DNA of 64,000 nt, from assembly GCA_028753945.1 (NCBI GenBank), contig JAPNXP010000003.1, positions 1,674,001 through 1,738,000 on the forward strand, read 5' to 3'. This document shows, one piece after another, positions 47,575 through 58,747 of the stretch; position 1 is the stretch's first letter; each line of letters begins with the position of its first letter. Below the pieces are notes generated by a model that was not told the origin of the DNA, searched no databases, and saw only the letters and a program-made list of their open reading frames with translations. This DNA is from Hexactinellida sp. DTS-2022 (Eukaryota; Porifera; Hexactinellida). A program made the translations under genes and the position numbers.

Positions 47575-49300
47575 AGAACCATGTTCACTAAGCTTTCGCA
47601 TTATGAAAGCTTTGACTGTATTGAAACAAAACTCAATTGGGTTAAATTCGCAGCTGTAAGGCGGAAGGAGAATTAATTCTGTGTTAGTAGGAATGCTTTC
47701 TGCCAAAGATTTTTACTCTCCGATTACATGAAGCATTATCCAATATTATATATTGTTTTGTTACTCCTTCCGCAGTTAGTAAAGCGGCTCCAAAATTCAG
47801 CTGGAATTATTCGGAGATGAAACTATCAAAATCTGATTTCTTTGCTCCGCCTATAATCATTCTAGATGAATTATCCCCCAGGGATGGTGTAATAGCACAT
47901 AGAAACGTGATGTGAGGAGTTCGTTGATTATTATCAGCAATCCTTTTAGCTGGTTGTTTGATAACTGAACGACCACTGTTCTTGCTGTATAAAGCCCATG
48001 CCCACATTCGTCTACACATGGCCTACTTAATATACGGCTATATATGTCGCCGAGAAGGCCATAAAACAAAGAGGCCAGTTTCTAATTTTCAAAATGGAGA
48101 ATTGATCTTTATTCGAATAATTAGCAATGATAGAGCTGAAAAGTGTATTATAACTATATAGGAATATGGTATCCAGGTATACATAGCACCCTCCAGAATT
48201 GTGATATGTCATCATCTGATGACGTTATGGTTATTTTGGTTTCGAATTATCTTGTTTTTCTAGCATACTTTTAACATAGTTAAACGCGTTATAAATGTTT
48301 AAAATTGGAACATGGGTCTACCCAGAAGTAGTAGAATAAAATATATCTAATTATAAATGGAATGTTGACACATTCCTCGGTTGCCATGGAAAATGTATAT
48401 TTCCTAAAATGTGCCATAACTCAAAAACTATGAATGTTATCTAAACTAGACTGGTACTGATCTGTCCAGAATAGATAACTTCCTATTCATCGATAATACA
48501 TTTTATATGCCTAACTTGAATAATTTTTGAGATAATGAGATAATTAACACTTAATTCATTATTATGTAATGACTCACTATCTCAAAAATTATAGAAGTTA
48601 GACATATAAAATGTATTATCGATGAATAGGAAGTTACCTATTTCGGACAGATTAGTACCAGTCTAGTTTAGATAACATTCATAGTTTTTGAGTTATGGCA
48701 CATTTTAGGAAATATACATTTTCCATAGCAACCGAGGAATGTGTCAACATTCCATTTATAATTTCGATATATTTTATTCTACTACTTCTGGGTATAACCA
48801 TGTTCCAATTTTGAACATTTATAACGCGTTTAACTATGTTAAAAGTATGCTAGAAAAACAAGATAATTCGAAACCAAAATAACCATAACGTCATCAGATG
48901 ATGACATATCACAATTCTGGAGGGTGCTATGTATACCTGGATACCATATTCCTATATAGTTATAATACACTTTTCAGCTCTATCATTGCTAATTATTCGA
49001 ATAAAGATCAATTCTCCATTTTGAAAATTAGAAACTGGCCTCTTTGTTTTATGGCCTTCTCGGCGACATATATAGCCGTATATTAAGTAGGCCATGGTCT
49101 ACATAACAAAACAGGGCGCAAGACTAGTGTTGTTGCTGTAGCCATATTGAAAATTCTCGTCGTGCATGCTTAATAAGTTCACTATTTCTGTTCACTGGAA
49201 GAAGCTCTATTTTTTCATGCTTATTAGCTGGCCTTCTAAACAACGAGCAATTGTACTTATAGAGACTGCTAACCAAGTTTCTTCGCTTAACACAGTGGTC
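47575..49300 (-). pseudogene. DDE_3 (Tc1/mariner-like) transposase, broken and split
   Basis: Minus-strand pieces in order: HEKIELLPVNRNSELIKHAR (about 49105-49290); CYVDECGHGLYTART, the first catalytic D of a VDE motif, across the insertion site at 48010; TPHITFLCAITPSLG and MIIGG (47807-48019); IILDNASCN, the second D (about 47730); and LILLPPYSCEFNPIEF, the catalytic E of the NPIE motif (about 47650). This is the order of the DDE_3 superfamily endonuclease domain. Frame changes and stops occur between the blocks, and a 1080-bp palindromic element sits inside the VDE region. Its own terminal repeats were not located. Confidence 0.72.
48017..49096. mobile_element. 1080-bp palindromic foldback element
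   Basis: Two arms of about 520 bp, near-perfect reverse complements, around a loop of roughly 35 bp near 48560. Ends CATGGCCTACTTAATATACG on both sides. A 7-bp TSD GTCTACA lies at 48010-48016 and 49097-49103. The arms give the same short frame on both strands (48027-48215 minus and 48898-49086 plus), which is a product of the symmetry. The inner arm block GTTAGACATATAAAATGTAT and TAGGAAGT also occurs in the TIRs of the P-type element at 61148-63899, so a P-superfamily non-autonomous element is plausible. Confidence 0.82.
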
Positions 49301-49303
49301 TAA

Positions 49304-51770
49304 AATATAATTTAGTAAAGTTTAGGTATTAGTGTAAATCCTAGCGACACATAATGTATTATTTACATATGGGTTATCAATACTTGTGAATACAACCCTA
49401 ATTTTTAAAAGTTGGTGGGATTTATATTTTGGAGTTATGACGTCATTGTCACCTTCGACGATTTTCGAAAATTTGCAAAACCAAATGTTACTTCGCCAAT
49501 ATTATATATTTTTGTTTCAAAGTTGACTTGATCGTGGCTCTATTTATGTTTTATGCTATGTCACTATTATTTTCTCATAAACTTCAAGTCTTCAACTCGT
49601 AATGGGATGATTACATCATCATGATTGTACAAAATTTATCATAATTGAAATAACAGTAACCTTTGCAAATATTGGCTATTTGTTATACGAAATTCTAATC
49701 ATACAATTTCCGACCAACAAGTTATTTAACCAAAGAGCACTATTTGAATATTCGTGTAAGTTACAGTGTGAATATATTTGAATATCAGTCAATCATCTAT
49801 TCTAGATTTCTACGAAAAATATTTTTCTCAATCTGCATTGGTAGAAATTGTCAATGAAGAAATTAGATTCTCAATGTTTGAGGTTTGTTGACTTTCTATC
49901 TTGCATTTGATTCTCTCGGTATGCCCTGATTGACCACATCTTGCACAAATAAATTCCTCGATATTATACCAGTACAAGGTCGCTTTGTGATGATAGTCTC
50001 ACAAAAATATCAATAATATTACTTTCAAAGTTGTTATTACGCGATAACGCGAAGCTATGCAGATGTAGTAGTTTCAAATGCTTTGTTAGTTACTATTTTA
50101 TGCACTATATAAAAGAATGAGGCCATTAAAACATATCTTTGCCAATATAGCTTAACCTAGCAACGAATACTTAACTATGGAATGTAACAATTTTTATAAT
50201 GTTGCGTATCGAAGCGCATCTTATAATTGAAATATGCTAATTATATGGCATGACAGAGTCAGCATAGAAAATTTCAAATTGGTCAAAAGTGGTCTTTATT
50301 TTTGCGGCTAATTTGAAACTTAAAACATCATAATGTTATAATGTTTTCCGACGCCATCAAAGTCGAAGCTAAAAATTTCACAAACTAGATTTGAAATCAA
50401 ACATTTTGGTTCCAAATATAATTTTAGAGTCAATACTATGTACTAAAATAGTCAAATGTATTTATATCTTTCTGAGGAAAAAATTACGTATGTAAATTTT
50501 AGCATGTTTTCAAACCGCAGATATTAATTTAAAAGTAGCGACAATCCACATCAGACTTAAAGTCGTTTTGTATTTCTAAGCTTTCAATTCGTACTAAATT
50601 TGATATGCATACTATTTAGACATTTAGCAAGCAAATCACGATGCTTCTTTGCATTTTGGGGTTGACGATTTTTTGCCAAATACGTGCCCCAAACCACTGT
50701 GAGCTTAAAGCATCTTTCAATTCCAGAAGGGTAATATATGGACGAAGTTCTACTTTGTTCTGCATCCAAATTTTTACCCTAAGTGTCGCCTCGTGGATTT
50801 GCATTTACTTACTCAAGCAGCATATACGGTAAGCAGTGTCTTTCTTTACCATACAAACGCTCCATCTGTTTGTAAGTGACTCCAGCCTCATGCGCAGCTA
50901 TAAGGACCCGGTGCATACTTTTATGGGGGCCCCGAAACCTTAGCTACGCTAATGAATTGGACCACAATTTGTATGTAGTAGACATATCATCATCAAATTA
51001 ATATATTTATATCATAAGGTATTCAGGACCTAAACATAAGATGTATTTCCATAAAAAATGTTTAGAACAAGAAACTATTATGTAAATTAACTATGTAAAA
51101 TGACTTAATTAAATTTCGGATAAACAATCATTCGAACCTTTTAAGTGAGTAATTGATCTCTTACATTAACCTCAAAAGAAATTCCATTCACAAATATGGG
51201 AGGCTTAGTTTTTCTTTTGAGATATATAAAACTCGAACATATTTTTGTAATAATTCGGAAGCATTTATTGCCCCATTATAAGCCAAATCGTCCGACAATA
51301 AGATTGATCTCCTTTGTATTATTTCATTCCTCTTACACGAGACAAAAAGTGGGAGCTTATCACTTCCTAATTAATAAATGGATCAACAATCAATTCATTA
51401 ACTAGATTTGTAAATCAAACGATGCCAATAATATATCCAACCAAAATATTACACGGTGGGACGATATTTTCCGTCGAGGTCCATCGAGCGATAACGTAGA
51501 TAAATTCTCACGAATAGATTAAAATAGTATTTAAATTATATCTCTAGCAACAACCTGTTCACTATAAAAGTTCACATCTCTATTTGTATACTTTAATAAA
51601 ACTTGTTGTTCAATCAAAATCATAATTATAAGTCATACTCCCTAAGATTCAGAGTGTATTTAGTAACTAAAAGAATCTACAATTCATATTGTGTTGAAGA
51701 GATAATTAACAATGTATGTACATATACAAGAAATAATTTTAAGAAGACATAATCGAGTGAAATGTAATAA
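49304..51770. other. Unassigned AT-rich stretch
   Basis: A block at 49434-49460 (GTTATGACGTCATTGTCACC) matches a Helitron-family segment at 25531 and 56328. At 50920-50955 GGGGGCCCCGAAACC and TAGCTACGC look like one end of a hAT-type element without a partner. Minus-strand frames at 50584-50804 were not recognised. No RNA gene seen. Confidence 0.45.
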
Positions 51771-51778
51771 ACCCTGCA

Positions 51779-52303
51779 CAGAGCATTAAGCGCTCCTCAA
51801 TTTTTGGAGCGCGCTCCCGCTCCACGCTCCTAGTCACAAAAAGGAGTGGCGCTCCAGATTCCGCTCCTCCGATAGAAAATGAGCGCGCTCTCGCTCCCGC
51901 TCCTCAAAAATTAGAGCGCGCTCATTTTGCACTCCTTATTCACACCTTTCAAAATTATAAAAATAAGTAAATCGTCAGAATTACGTAGTTTTAGGGCAAA
52001 AATATGAAATTTGGTGATTTTCAGGAACAAAGTTATCTCGTAACTCTGCTATTCACATTTGCTTCAAATCTTGATGAATTCTGGACATAATTAGGAAATT
52101 ATCTGTGAATAAATGTACTAGATGTTTTGCAACAATTGAAGAAAAAAGGAGCGCGCTCCAGTGTGCTCGCTCCTCAAAAATTGGAGCGCCGCTCCACCTC
52201 CCGCTCCTAAATTTTAGAAAGAGCGCGCTCCAGCCTGCGCTCCTGTAAAATGGAGCGCGCACCAGGAGCGGCGCTCTTTAGAGCGAGCTCCTTTAAGGCT
52301 CTG
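51779..52303. mobile_element. hAT-type MITE with GAGCGCGCTCC interior
   Basis: 525 bp, perfect 8-bp TSD ACCCTGCA (51771-51778; 52304-52311). Ends CAGAGCATTAAGCGCTC and, from the other side, CAGAGCCTTAAAGGAGC. Both ends are filled with GGAGCGCGCTCC-like units in both orientations around an AT-rich unique centre (about 51940-52140). Confidence 0.87.
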
Positions 52304-52440
52304 ACCCTGCACAATAAATATAAGCTAAATCTAGATTTTTGGCTAGATTAAATGTAGATTTCACAATTTGTCAATAAATTTTCAAAATTAGACAATACAA
52401 TAATTGATCGAGATTTATGAAATGGACATTTGAAGAGTGG

Positions 52441-52461
52441 GAGAGAGAGAGAGAGAGAGAA
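52441..52461 (+). repeat. (GA)n microsatellite
   Basis: Uninterrupted GA dinucleotide run; overlapping frames with CFFFFLC-like or SLSLSL protein are artefacts. Confidence 0.95.
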
Positions 52462-52664
52462 CAAAGAATGAAGAAGCAAAAGAAAAATTGTAATCTTAAG
52501 AACAGTTTGTATAAATAATAGGTTCCGAAACGTAGCAGGTGTAAATATTGTAGAATGCCATAGTAAATCGTGTTGCAATGAAATGAAAATATAGTTACCA
52601 CAAAATAAAGATTTTCGGAAGACTTTTTAGTTCACTTGATCTATTAGTAAGAGGCGCATGCATT

Positions 52665-52840
52665 TGTCAGACAAAAATCATTTGTATCTGTCAGAATGTC
52701 TCTTGTATGCATTTGTCAGACAATAGTATGCATTTGTCAGACAGTAGTCTGCATTTGTCAGACAATAGTATGCATTTGTCAGACAATAGTATGCATTTGT
52801 CAGACAGTAGTATGCATTTGTCAGACGAATGGTTGCATCT
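52665..52840 (+). repeat. Left TIR minisatellite
   Basis: About eight units of roughly 20-26 bp, GTATGCATTTGTCAGACAAT. The regular spacing recalls a CRISPR array, but the spacers are only a few bases and not unique; it is a TIR minisatellite. Confidence 0.85.
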
Positions 52841-52853
52841 ATAAGGCATCAGT

Positions 52854-53818
52854 TTGAATAGTAGTATCGATTTCTCAGGTAGATGTATGGTTTTAATTTC
52901 TTTGAATAATATATTTTATTTATCATTTAACAAAATCAGATCAATGCGCGTAATTGTAAACAAAACATGTACTTCTGCCTTATATAAACTTTCATTTGCT
53001 AAAATACCCTCTTGTTTGGATGGATTATTTAAGAACAGAGTACAAAAACAAACGGGGAAACTTTACACAACAACAAATGGACATAAGTATACACTCTCAA
53101 AGGATCGTGAATCAGTAGCTTACCTCAAATGTGTTTTATTTCGAGAAGGATGCAAAAGCACAGCTAAATTAAATAAATCAGATAAAACAGTAGCTGTTAT
53201 GTGCACGCATAATCATGATGTGGAAGATTATTGTACGGAAAGGTTCAAGTTAAGAGCAAAATGTAAGACAGCAGCAAAATTCTACTACTTCATTAAGACA
53301 ATTATTTGAAGAAACAACGAGATATCAAACTTCTGCAAATGATATATCTTTTAAAAGTTGCGAATCCATAATGTATCGATCACGCCGTGAGACCCAACCT
53401 AGGATCCCCAAGTCTGCTCATGAATTTTCTACAATTATTGAGGTTTGCCCTAATCTTGGACAATTTTTCAAAGGAACAGTTGTTGTCGGCGAGAATTGTT
53501 CAGTAATATTTTACTCAAATAACATTCTGGAATATTTAAGTGCTGAAACAAATATATATTTTGATGGAACGTTCAAAAAGTGTCCTAAACAATTTTTACA
53601 ACTTTGGACAATTATTATTGAGTTTGGTAGATATGTTCTGCAAGCAATTCACTGTTTACTTACATTGTGTATGTCTATTACCAAGAGATAATACGATAAG
53701 CTTTCGCCCATGCTCGCATGCTAGAGTATGCTCTCGCTGCGATCAAGTTCTTAGAGATTCAAGTCTACCTTGTCAAGTATGCCGTAGTACAATTCAAGAT
53801 AGATTTCAAATATATTAA
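52854..53818 (+). pseudogene. FLYWCH-MULE transposase-RING gene, internally deleted
   Basis: Three consecutive pieces. 52854-53309: TGKLYTTTNGHKYTLSK, then ECKS-like C..C spacing and MCTHNHDVED, the FLYWCH zinc-finger pattern that precedes MULE transposases. 53371-53691: NIYFDGTFKKCPKQFLQLWT, the block around the first catalytic D of the MULE domain. 53685-53818 in another frame: FRPCSHARVCSRCDQVLR and LPCQVCRSTI, a C-terminal RING-type finger. The region holding the other two catalytic acidic residues is missing, so this is an internally deleted, non-autonomous copy. The RING ending is unusual for a transposase and would be expected in the full-length relative. Confidence 0.75.
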
Positions 53819-54002
53819 CTCAAGTTTTAGTTTAGTTAGGTCTTCCTTTGCATGTTCTTTGCTCTAATATTTTTGTTCTTTATCACTACGTATGTCTTAT
53901 ATTTTCTCATTTTCAATTTTTTCCTATTAGCCTTTCCATATTTATATTAAGCAATTAAATTTTTAATAAATAATAAGAAATATCCTGTCTCCAAATGAAC
54001 AC

Positions 54003-54432
54003 TTATGTCTGACAAATGCATACTTCTGTCTGACAAATGCACGCTTCTGGAAGGCAAATGTATATGTCTGACAAATGAACACTTATGTATGCCAAATGTA
54101 TGTCTGACAGATGCATACTTGTGTCTGACAAATGTATTTGTCTGACAGATGCCGCAACCCCGTCAATGTATATGTCTGACAAATGCACGCTTCTGGAAGG
54201 CAAATGTATATGTCTGACAAATGAACACTTATGTATGCCAAATGTATATGTTTGACAAATGTATTTGTCTGACAGATGCCGCGACCCCGTCAATGTATAT
54301 GTCTGACAAATGCACGCTTCTGTATGCCAAATGTATATGTCTGACAAATGCATACTTCTGTCGGACAAACGCATACTTGTGTCTGACAAATGCATACTTG
54401 TGTCTGACAAATACATTTGTCTGACAGATGCA
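54003..54432 (-). repeat. Right TIR minisatellite
   Basis: About fifteen units of TATGTCTGACAAATGCATAC-like sequence, the reverse complement of the left array. It includes two copies of a longer block around GATGCCGCAACCCCGTCAAT and GATGCCGCGACCCCGTCAAT, internal copies of the terminal motif, as if the end of the element had been duplicated inward. Protein frames on both strands here are repeat artefacts. Confidence 0.85.
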
Positions 54433-54448
54433 GCGACACCATTAGTAA

Positions 54449-55270
54449 ATTGATCCCTATTTTCCGGAACATATTATATTACTAGCAATGAACACAGTCT
54501 TGTTTGTCATAATATCTGTCGTAAATTGATATAAGTCGTATTTAAAACTGATTTTTGTGATATTAAGTTTTTGCAGTAATTATATGATTGAGTTCTATGC
54601 AGATACTAGCAAGAGATATTTCATATTGTACCACAGAAGTCGAGAATGACAATTTAGGGGAATAGGCAATGTCACTTAGAGTTTACGCACTACGCACTTA
54701 AGCACGACTGGCCACTTTGAGTATCTAGGTTGTCAGAATCAGTAATAAAGAAGAAGGTGGCGTAGCCAGCTCTAGACTTGTGGTGGTGCGTCGGTGTTGC
54801 ATGGGATCCTCGCGGTGGTGCACGGGGTTGTCTATTCTTCCCTCCCCTCCCCCTATATCCCAAACAATCCCTGGCAATTCACAAAGTGCAAATCAATTTG
54901 CGAACGAAGTACAATCGGACCGGTGACAGGCGAATTAACTACTGCAGAAACGTCGAGGGGATTTTCAAAAAGTTCATGTGCAGTCCACAAAAATTATATC
55001 CGAGATGTATTTCATTTCAAACATTGTGTATACAAGTATCGAAGATGATTGGGAATGCCGTTGTGCAGTTCTTAGATATTGAAGTATCTCCTTTGAAAAT
55101 TTTCGAATTTCTGGTCCGATCGAAGGGGCTATCACATTAACTCTGCAGGGTTAAAATGCCAAATTTGGAGGACTAAAGTTTCAGATCTCGGGCATACGTT
55201 TTCGAGTTTATAAATGTCGCCAGATCGGGATACCGACATTTCATTACAGACATTTCGGTACACGACATTT
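54449..55270. other. Unassigned stretch with one possible hAT end
   Basis: GGTGGCGTAGCCAGC near 54757 and the following GGTGG/CCCTCCCC-rich sequence look like a single hAT terminus without a visible partner. The 120-codon frame at 54778-55140 runs from this end into anonymous sequence and is not convincing. Confidence 0.4.
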
Positions 55271-55690
55271 ACTAGCCCAGTTTACATGAAATTGATAGTC
55301 TTTGAGTTATGGTTCATTTTAGGAAATATAGATATCCCCGGAAACAGAGGAATGTGTCAACATTCCATTCATAATTTCAATATATATCATTTAACTAGTT
55401 TTCGGCATTATCATGTTCCAATCTTGAACATATATAACGCGTTTAACTATGGTAAAGCATGTTATTAAAACACGATAGTTTGCACCCAAATAGCCTTTAC
55501 GTAATAATGTGGTGAAATTGCACAAATCTGAAGGATGCTATGTATACCATGATACCAAGTTCCTACATAGTTATAGTATATTTATGACGTCTATCAAAAC
55601 TAGTTATGGAGATAAATATAAATAACTATTTATCAATGGACTTTAAGTAATCCATGGTATAATCAGCGGTATGGCCTTATATATCGAAGG
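55270..55690 (+). mobile_element. Half copy of the 48-49 kb foldback family
   Basis: TTTGAGTTATGGTTCATTTT, GGAATGTGTCAACATTCCAT, CATATATAACGCGTTTAACT and GATGCTATGTATACC follow the order of the right arm at 48690-48960. Only one arm is present, diverged; the terminal region (CGGTATGGCCTTATATAT) is degraded. Confidence 0.7.
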
Positions 55691-56041
55691 TTACGATAGT
55701 ATGTATAATTAATATACATACAAATAAAAAATAAAAAACCTTTATGAGTTAGTAAACACTCACCTTTCCCATAAGTATGAACTTTAGAGTAATACAAAAT
55801 AGCACTTTTATATCTCAAAATATCTGGAATTTTAGTGATGAAATTCTTTTTATTCAATACAATAGGAAGTTTAGAACTAGCTTGAATGGTAGTAAATTTT
55901 AACAGGGAAATTGATCTCTGAATTGTAAATTTGTTCTGTGAGAAAAACAAACATATAGAAGAAATATCAGGCGCAGTGTTACGTAGGTAAAAAGAGAGAC
56001 CTAAAGAAAATACAAATTTTTAAATCGGTATTACTAATATA

Positions 56042-57027
56042 CACAAACCGGTCAAAGTATTTGAACAACAAAATTATGAATAAATACATTCAAGCTTCTA
56101 GCAGCATAATAAGATTAGTAGTTGCTTCATCATGGATGTTGACATAAATGATATGTTATCTATACTATTAAAACACAAACCTGTATATGTGTATATATTT
56201 GTTTGTATGCTACGAGTTAATTGAAGAAAGTGGACGGTTTCTAAATGTAATTTTGGCATATAGGGGTAACCTTTGGCACCCGCCAACAAGTTGAGGTTTC
56301 CACTCAAAATTTCTCACACCTCGACAAATTATGACGTCATTGTCACATTTCGAGAACCCTGAAAATTCACTTAACCGCACATACCGTATATACTCTAATA
56401 GTAGCCCCTATTCGAATAATCGCGTACCTCCAATAATAGCCCCCCAAATTAGCAAATACAAATTTATCACGGGTACCCTGTGAAAATTTCTTTATCTAAT
56501 ATTAGTCGCGATACGATTATCAACCGACTATACTAAATAAATTGTATCAACATGTGATATTCTCGAAAAGTTGGTGTGGGGTTGTGTTCTGCCGCGAAGC
56601 GATCTAGCAAGCGAAGGGTACGAGTGTATAATAAAATAGCCAAAATTTTATGGAGATGTTAAATCATTAACTAAATATTTAGTTAATTAAAAATATAATT
56701 TCTGATCATCATGAAGCAATTATAATATATAAATTCTGATTTCAGATTTGAATTCAAATGGTCGAATTAATCTAGTTGCATAATTTCTAATCATTCTGAT
56801 CATTTTCCACTGGATACAGCCACATTTACCTTTTCAAGTGGCAGGGATACTTATCCCACTTCATGCTTATTGGATAAAAATGAATTAAAATAACAAAGTT
56901 AGGAAATTTAGTGCTAGCTATAGCATTATATTTGAAGTCATTTTAGAGTAGTCTAAACTGCCGTTAAAAGGGATAAATGTGTCTGCATTAAAATTCTTGT
57001 TGTTAAAATACTTTGGGTCGGTTTGTG
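56042..57027. mobile_element. Mariner-like element (copy 3), interrupted
   Basis: Inverted ends CACAAACCGGTCAAAGTATT and, from the other side, CACAAACCGACCCAAAGTAT, both running into T..AACAAC. TA precedes the left end; the right flank is TG, so one TSD copy has changed. A Helitron-like copy (56159-56624) lies inside. Interior AGCCACATTTACC and CAAGTGGCAGG resemble copies 1 and 2. Confidence 0.7.
56159..56624 (+). mobile_element. Non-autonomous Helitron-like element (copy 2)
   Basis: Starts TCTATACTATTAAAACAC after an A and ends near CGAG before a T, where the family has CTAG. Shares GGACGGTTTC, GGCATATAGGGGTAAC, TTGGCACCCGCCAA, TATGACGTCATTGTCACATT and TTCTGCCGCGAAGCGA with 24477-25856. Lacks the foldback insert of copy 1. 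Confidence 0.75.
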
Positions 57028-57335
57028 TGGGCCATAAATTAAAAAACTTTCAACAATATATTATTGTGGAATACGGAAGTTTTATTCAAATCTAGCTGAA
57101 ACTAACACTAATCCTCAGTTCCCGAACACATGTGTCAGATAATTAGTCTTAACTGCTTAAAGATTTTCAACAATTAAATATACAGTATGGCTGCAGTTAT
57201 CTATAAATTGAGAGGTTGGAACTTTGTTGGCAATGTAACTGTAATAAAGATTGGAAGCTTGTAGCATACTAACTACTATCCTCACGGTGAATGGGGATAA
57301 CATCTAACATACACACAAAAAGGCATAGTGCCCAT

Positions 57336-58739
57336 CAGAGGCGGCGCCAGGGGTGGGACAGGGGGGCTTGAGCCGCCAACTCTTTTCAGTTGAGCCCCAT
57401 CTCTGAGCACCCCCCCCCCCCTTGAGCTGCAATAGAATATCAACCTCATAAGGATGTTACAACCTCTGTACGAGGTTGTAATATAGAAATTACATTTACG
57501 TTGTCCCTGTACCTTTGAATTAGAATGAATATTTCAAAAGTAAAGCATATTATAGATAGTAATTGGAAATCATTTGTTTTCATTCGTAATCACTAATTCA
57601 CTATCTAAGTTAAATAATTCATTAAAAAATGGCATATAATATTATTTATTCTAAGAGAAAGCTTATTAGTGAGGTGGCTTAGTGAAATAAGAGAGCACCA
57701 TATTTTTGCATGAGGCTCCCTTAGGGCCTATTGATGAATGTTATCCTGGGAGCCCTCCCTTCCGACGTATTAAAAAAATTATTTAATTATTGAAATTTTT
57801 TGAATTTAATTCAATAACTATATAGCAAGTCACAGTTACTTACATACACTTTGATAAGATCTATGGAGTACATTTGCACTTGCAAAGTGGTGAGCAGTCA
57901 AAATTTGCTTTGGCACAATGGCAGATGGAGCAGTCCCCTTTGCAAGAACATTTGATCAGCTCCCTGCACGCTCTGGAAGCCTCTGGAATTGTCACGCAAA
58001 CGAATCTGATATCTTGGTCCAGGAAAAATCATGTGGAGAAGGAATCACTAGCTGTATTTGTGTGCTGGTCGTCCAGATTCCTGCTTGATACACTGCACGT
58101 CGGACATGCTGGAGTAGCGCATCATTGGTGGGTGGCAGCTTGTCCATTGCTCGATTCTTGTAACAGAAGAGTTACCTTCTTGTATCGTTGATGGATTTCA
58201 AAGGGCTGGTTTTGTCATACAGGATAACAGTCAATCTCTCGATCTTTTTGAAATGGTCATCGTCGACATCCAGCAGCTGGAAGGGGTGACGAGATACACA
58301 AATGTATCTGTGAGTCTTCATAAACATGCCAGGCCTGCCAAACTAACTTCTTTCCCTTGCAGTTGAAGGCAGAGGTTGTGTCACAACCTGAAAATGCATG
58401 CAATACAGGTAATGCTCGTGATTTTGGCTCCCATAGGCTTGCACAGATGGCGTTTATGTGGAAAAACTTGGGAAAAACTGACCTTTCTCAGTGCCAGAAT
58501 ACACATACTGAAAAACTGAGCTCTATATAAGTAATTTCTTATTCAAATTATGAAATTTCCAAGTATTCCTAAATGCCTTCACCGCTGTACCAATTGACAA
58601 TTCCCTCCTCTGATGTAGCTCCTTTATTACTATAAATTTGATAGATTTCTTAAACTTTATACTATAGTCTTGTAATGGAGCATTAAAAAATATAAATTAA
58701 TTGTGCCCCCCCTGAATAAAAATCCTGGCCCCTCCACTG
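57336..58739. mobile_element. hAT-type element carrying a decayed foreign ORF
   Basis: 1404 bp, perfect 8-bp TSD GTGCCCAT (57328-57335; 58740-58747). Ends CAGAGGCGGCGCCAGGGG and, from the other side, CAGTGGAGGGGCCAGGA. The interior carries a minus-strand pseudogene (57869-58411) of a family not known to be a hAT transposase. Confidence 0.83.
57869..58411 (-). pseudogene. Decayed ORF, HAFSGCDTTSAF family
   Basis: The minus strand reads PVLHAFSGCDTTSAFNCKGK and KLVWQAWHVYEDSQ, then after a frameshift HFKKIERLTVILYDKTSPLK, MDKLPPTNDALLQHVRRAVY, QAGIWTTSTQIQ and a cysteine-rich tail KCSCKGDCSICHCAKANF...CKCKC. From memory, ORFs with this order (HAFSGCDTTSAF, RAVYQAGIW, Cys-rich end) are abundant and annotated as uncharacterised proteins in cnidarians, molluscs and other invertebrates. 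Several frameshifts and stops are present. The function is unknown; the Cys-rich tail could bind metal. The open frame on the opposite strand (57874-58191) is its shadow. Confidence 0.65.
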
Positions 58740-58747
58740 GTGCCCAT

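Larger units (their letters stand above)
52651..54440 (+). mobile_element. Mutator-like (MULE) element with minisatellite TIRs
   Basis: 1790 bp. TSD ATTAGTAA (8 bp; possibly 9 with one mismatch) at 52643-52650 and 54441-54448. Terminal bases GAGGCGCATGCATTTGTC and, from the other side, GGTGTCGCTGCATCTGTC. Both TIRs continue as arrays of an ATGCATTTGTCAGACA-type unit, in opposite orientation on the two sides. Between them lies a decayed FLYWCH/MULE/RING gene on the plus strand. Confidence 0.82.

Noticed and set aside
48027..49086. Two identical 62-residue proteins encoded on opposite strands
   Set aside because: They are a direct consequence of the palindrome; no motif and no sign of coding selection.
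52665..54432. Regularly spaced short repeats resembling a CRISPR array
   Set aside because: Gaps of only a few bases, no unique spacers, two opposed arrays forming the TIRs of a Mutator-like element, and a clearly eukaryotic context.
54778..55140. 120-codon frame beginning MWWCVGVAWDPRG
   Set aside because: Starts in a hAT-like GC-rich end and runs into anonymous sequence; no domain recognised.
57874..58191. 105-codon plus-strand frame
   Set aside because: Antisense of a recognisable decayed ORF on the minus strand.
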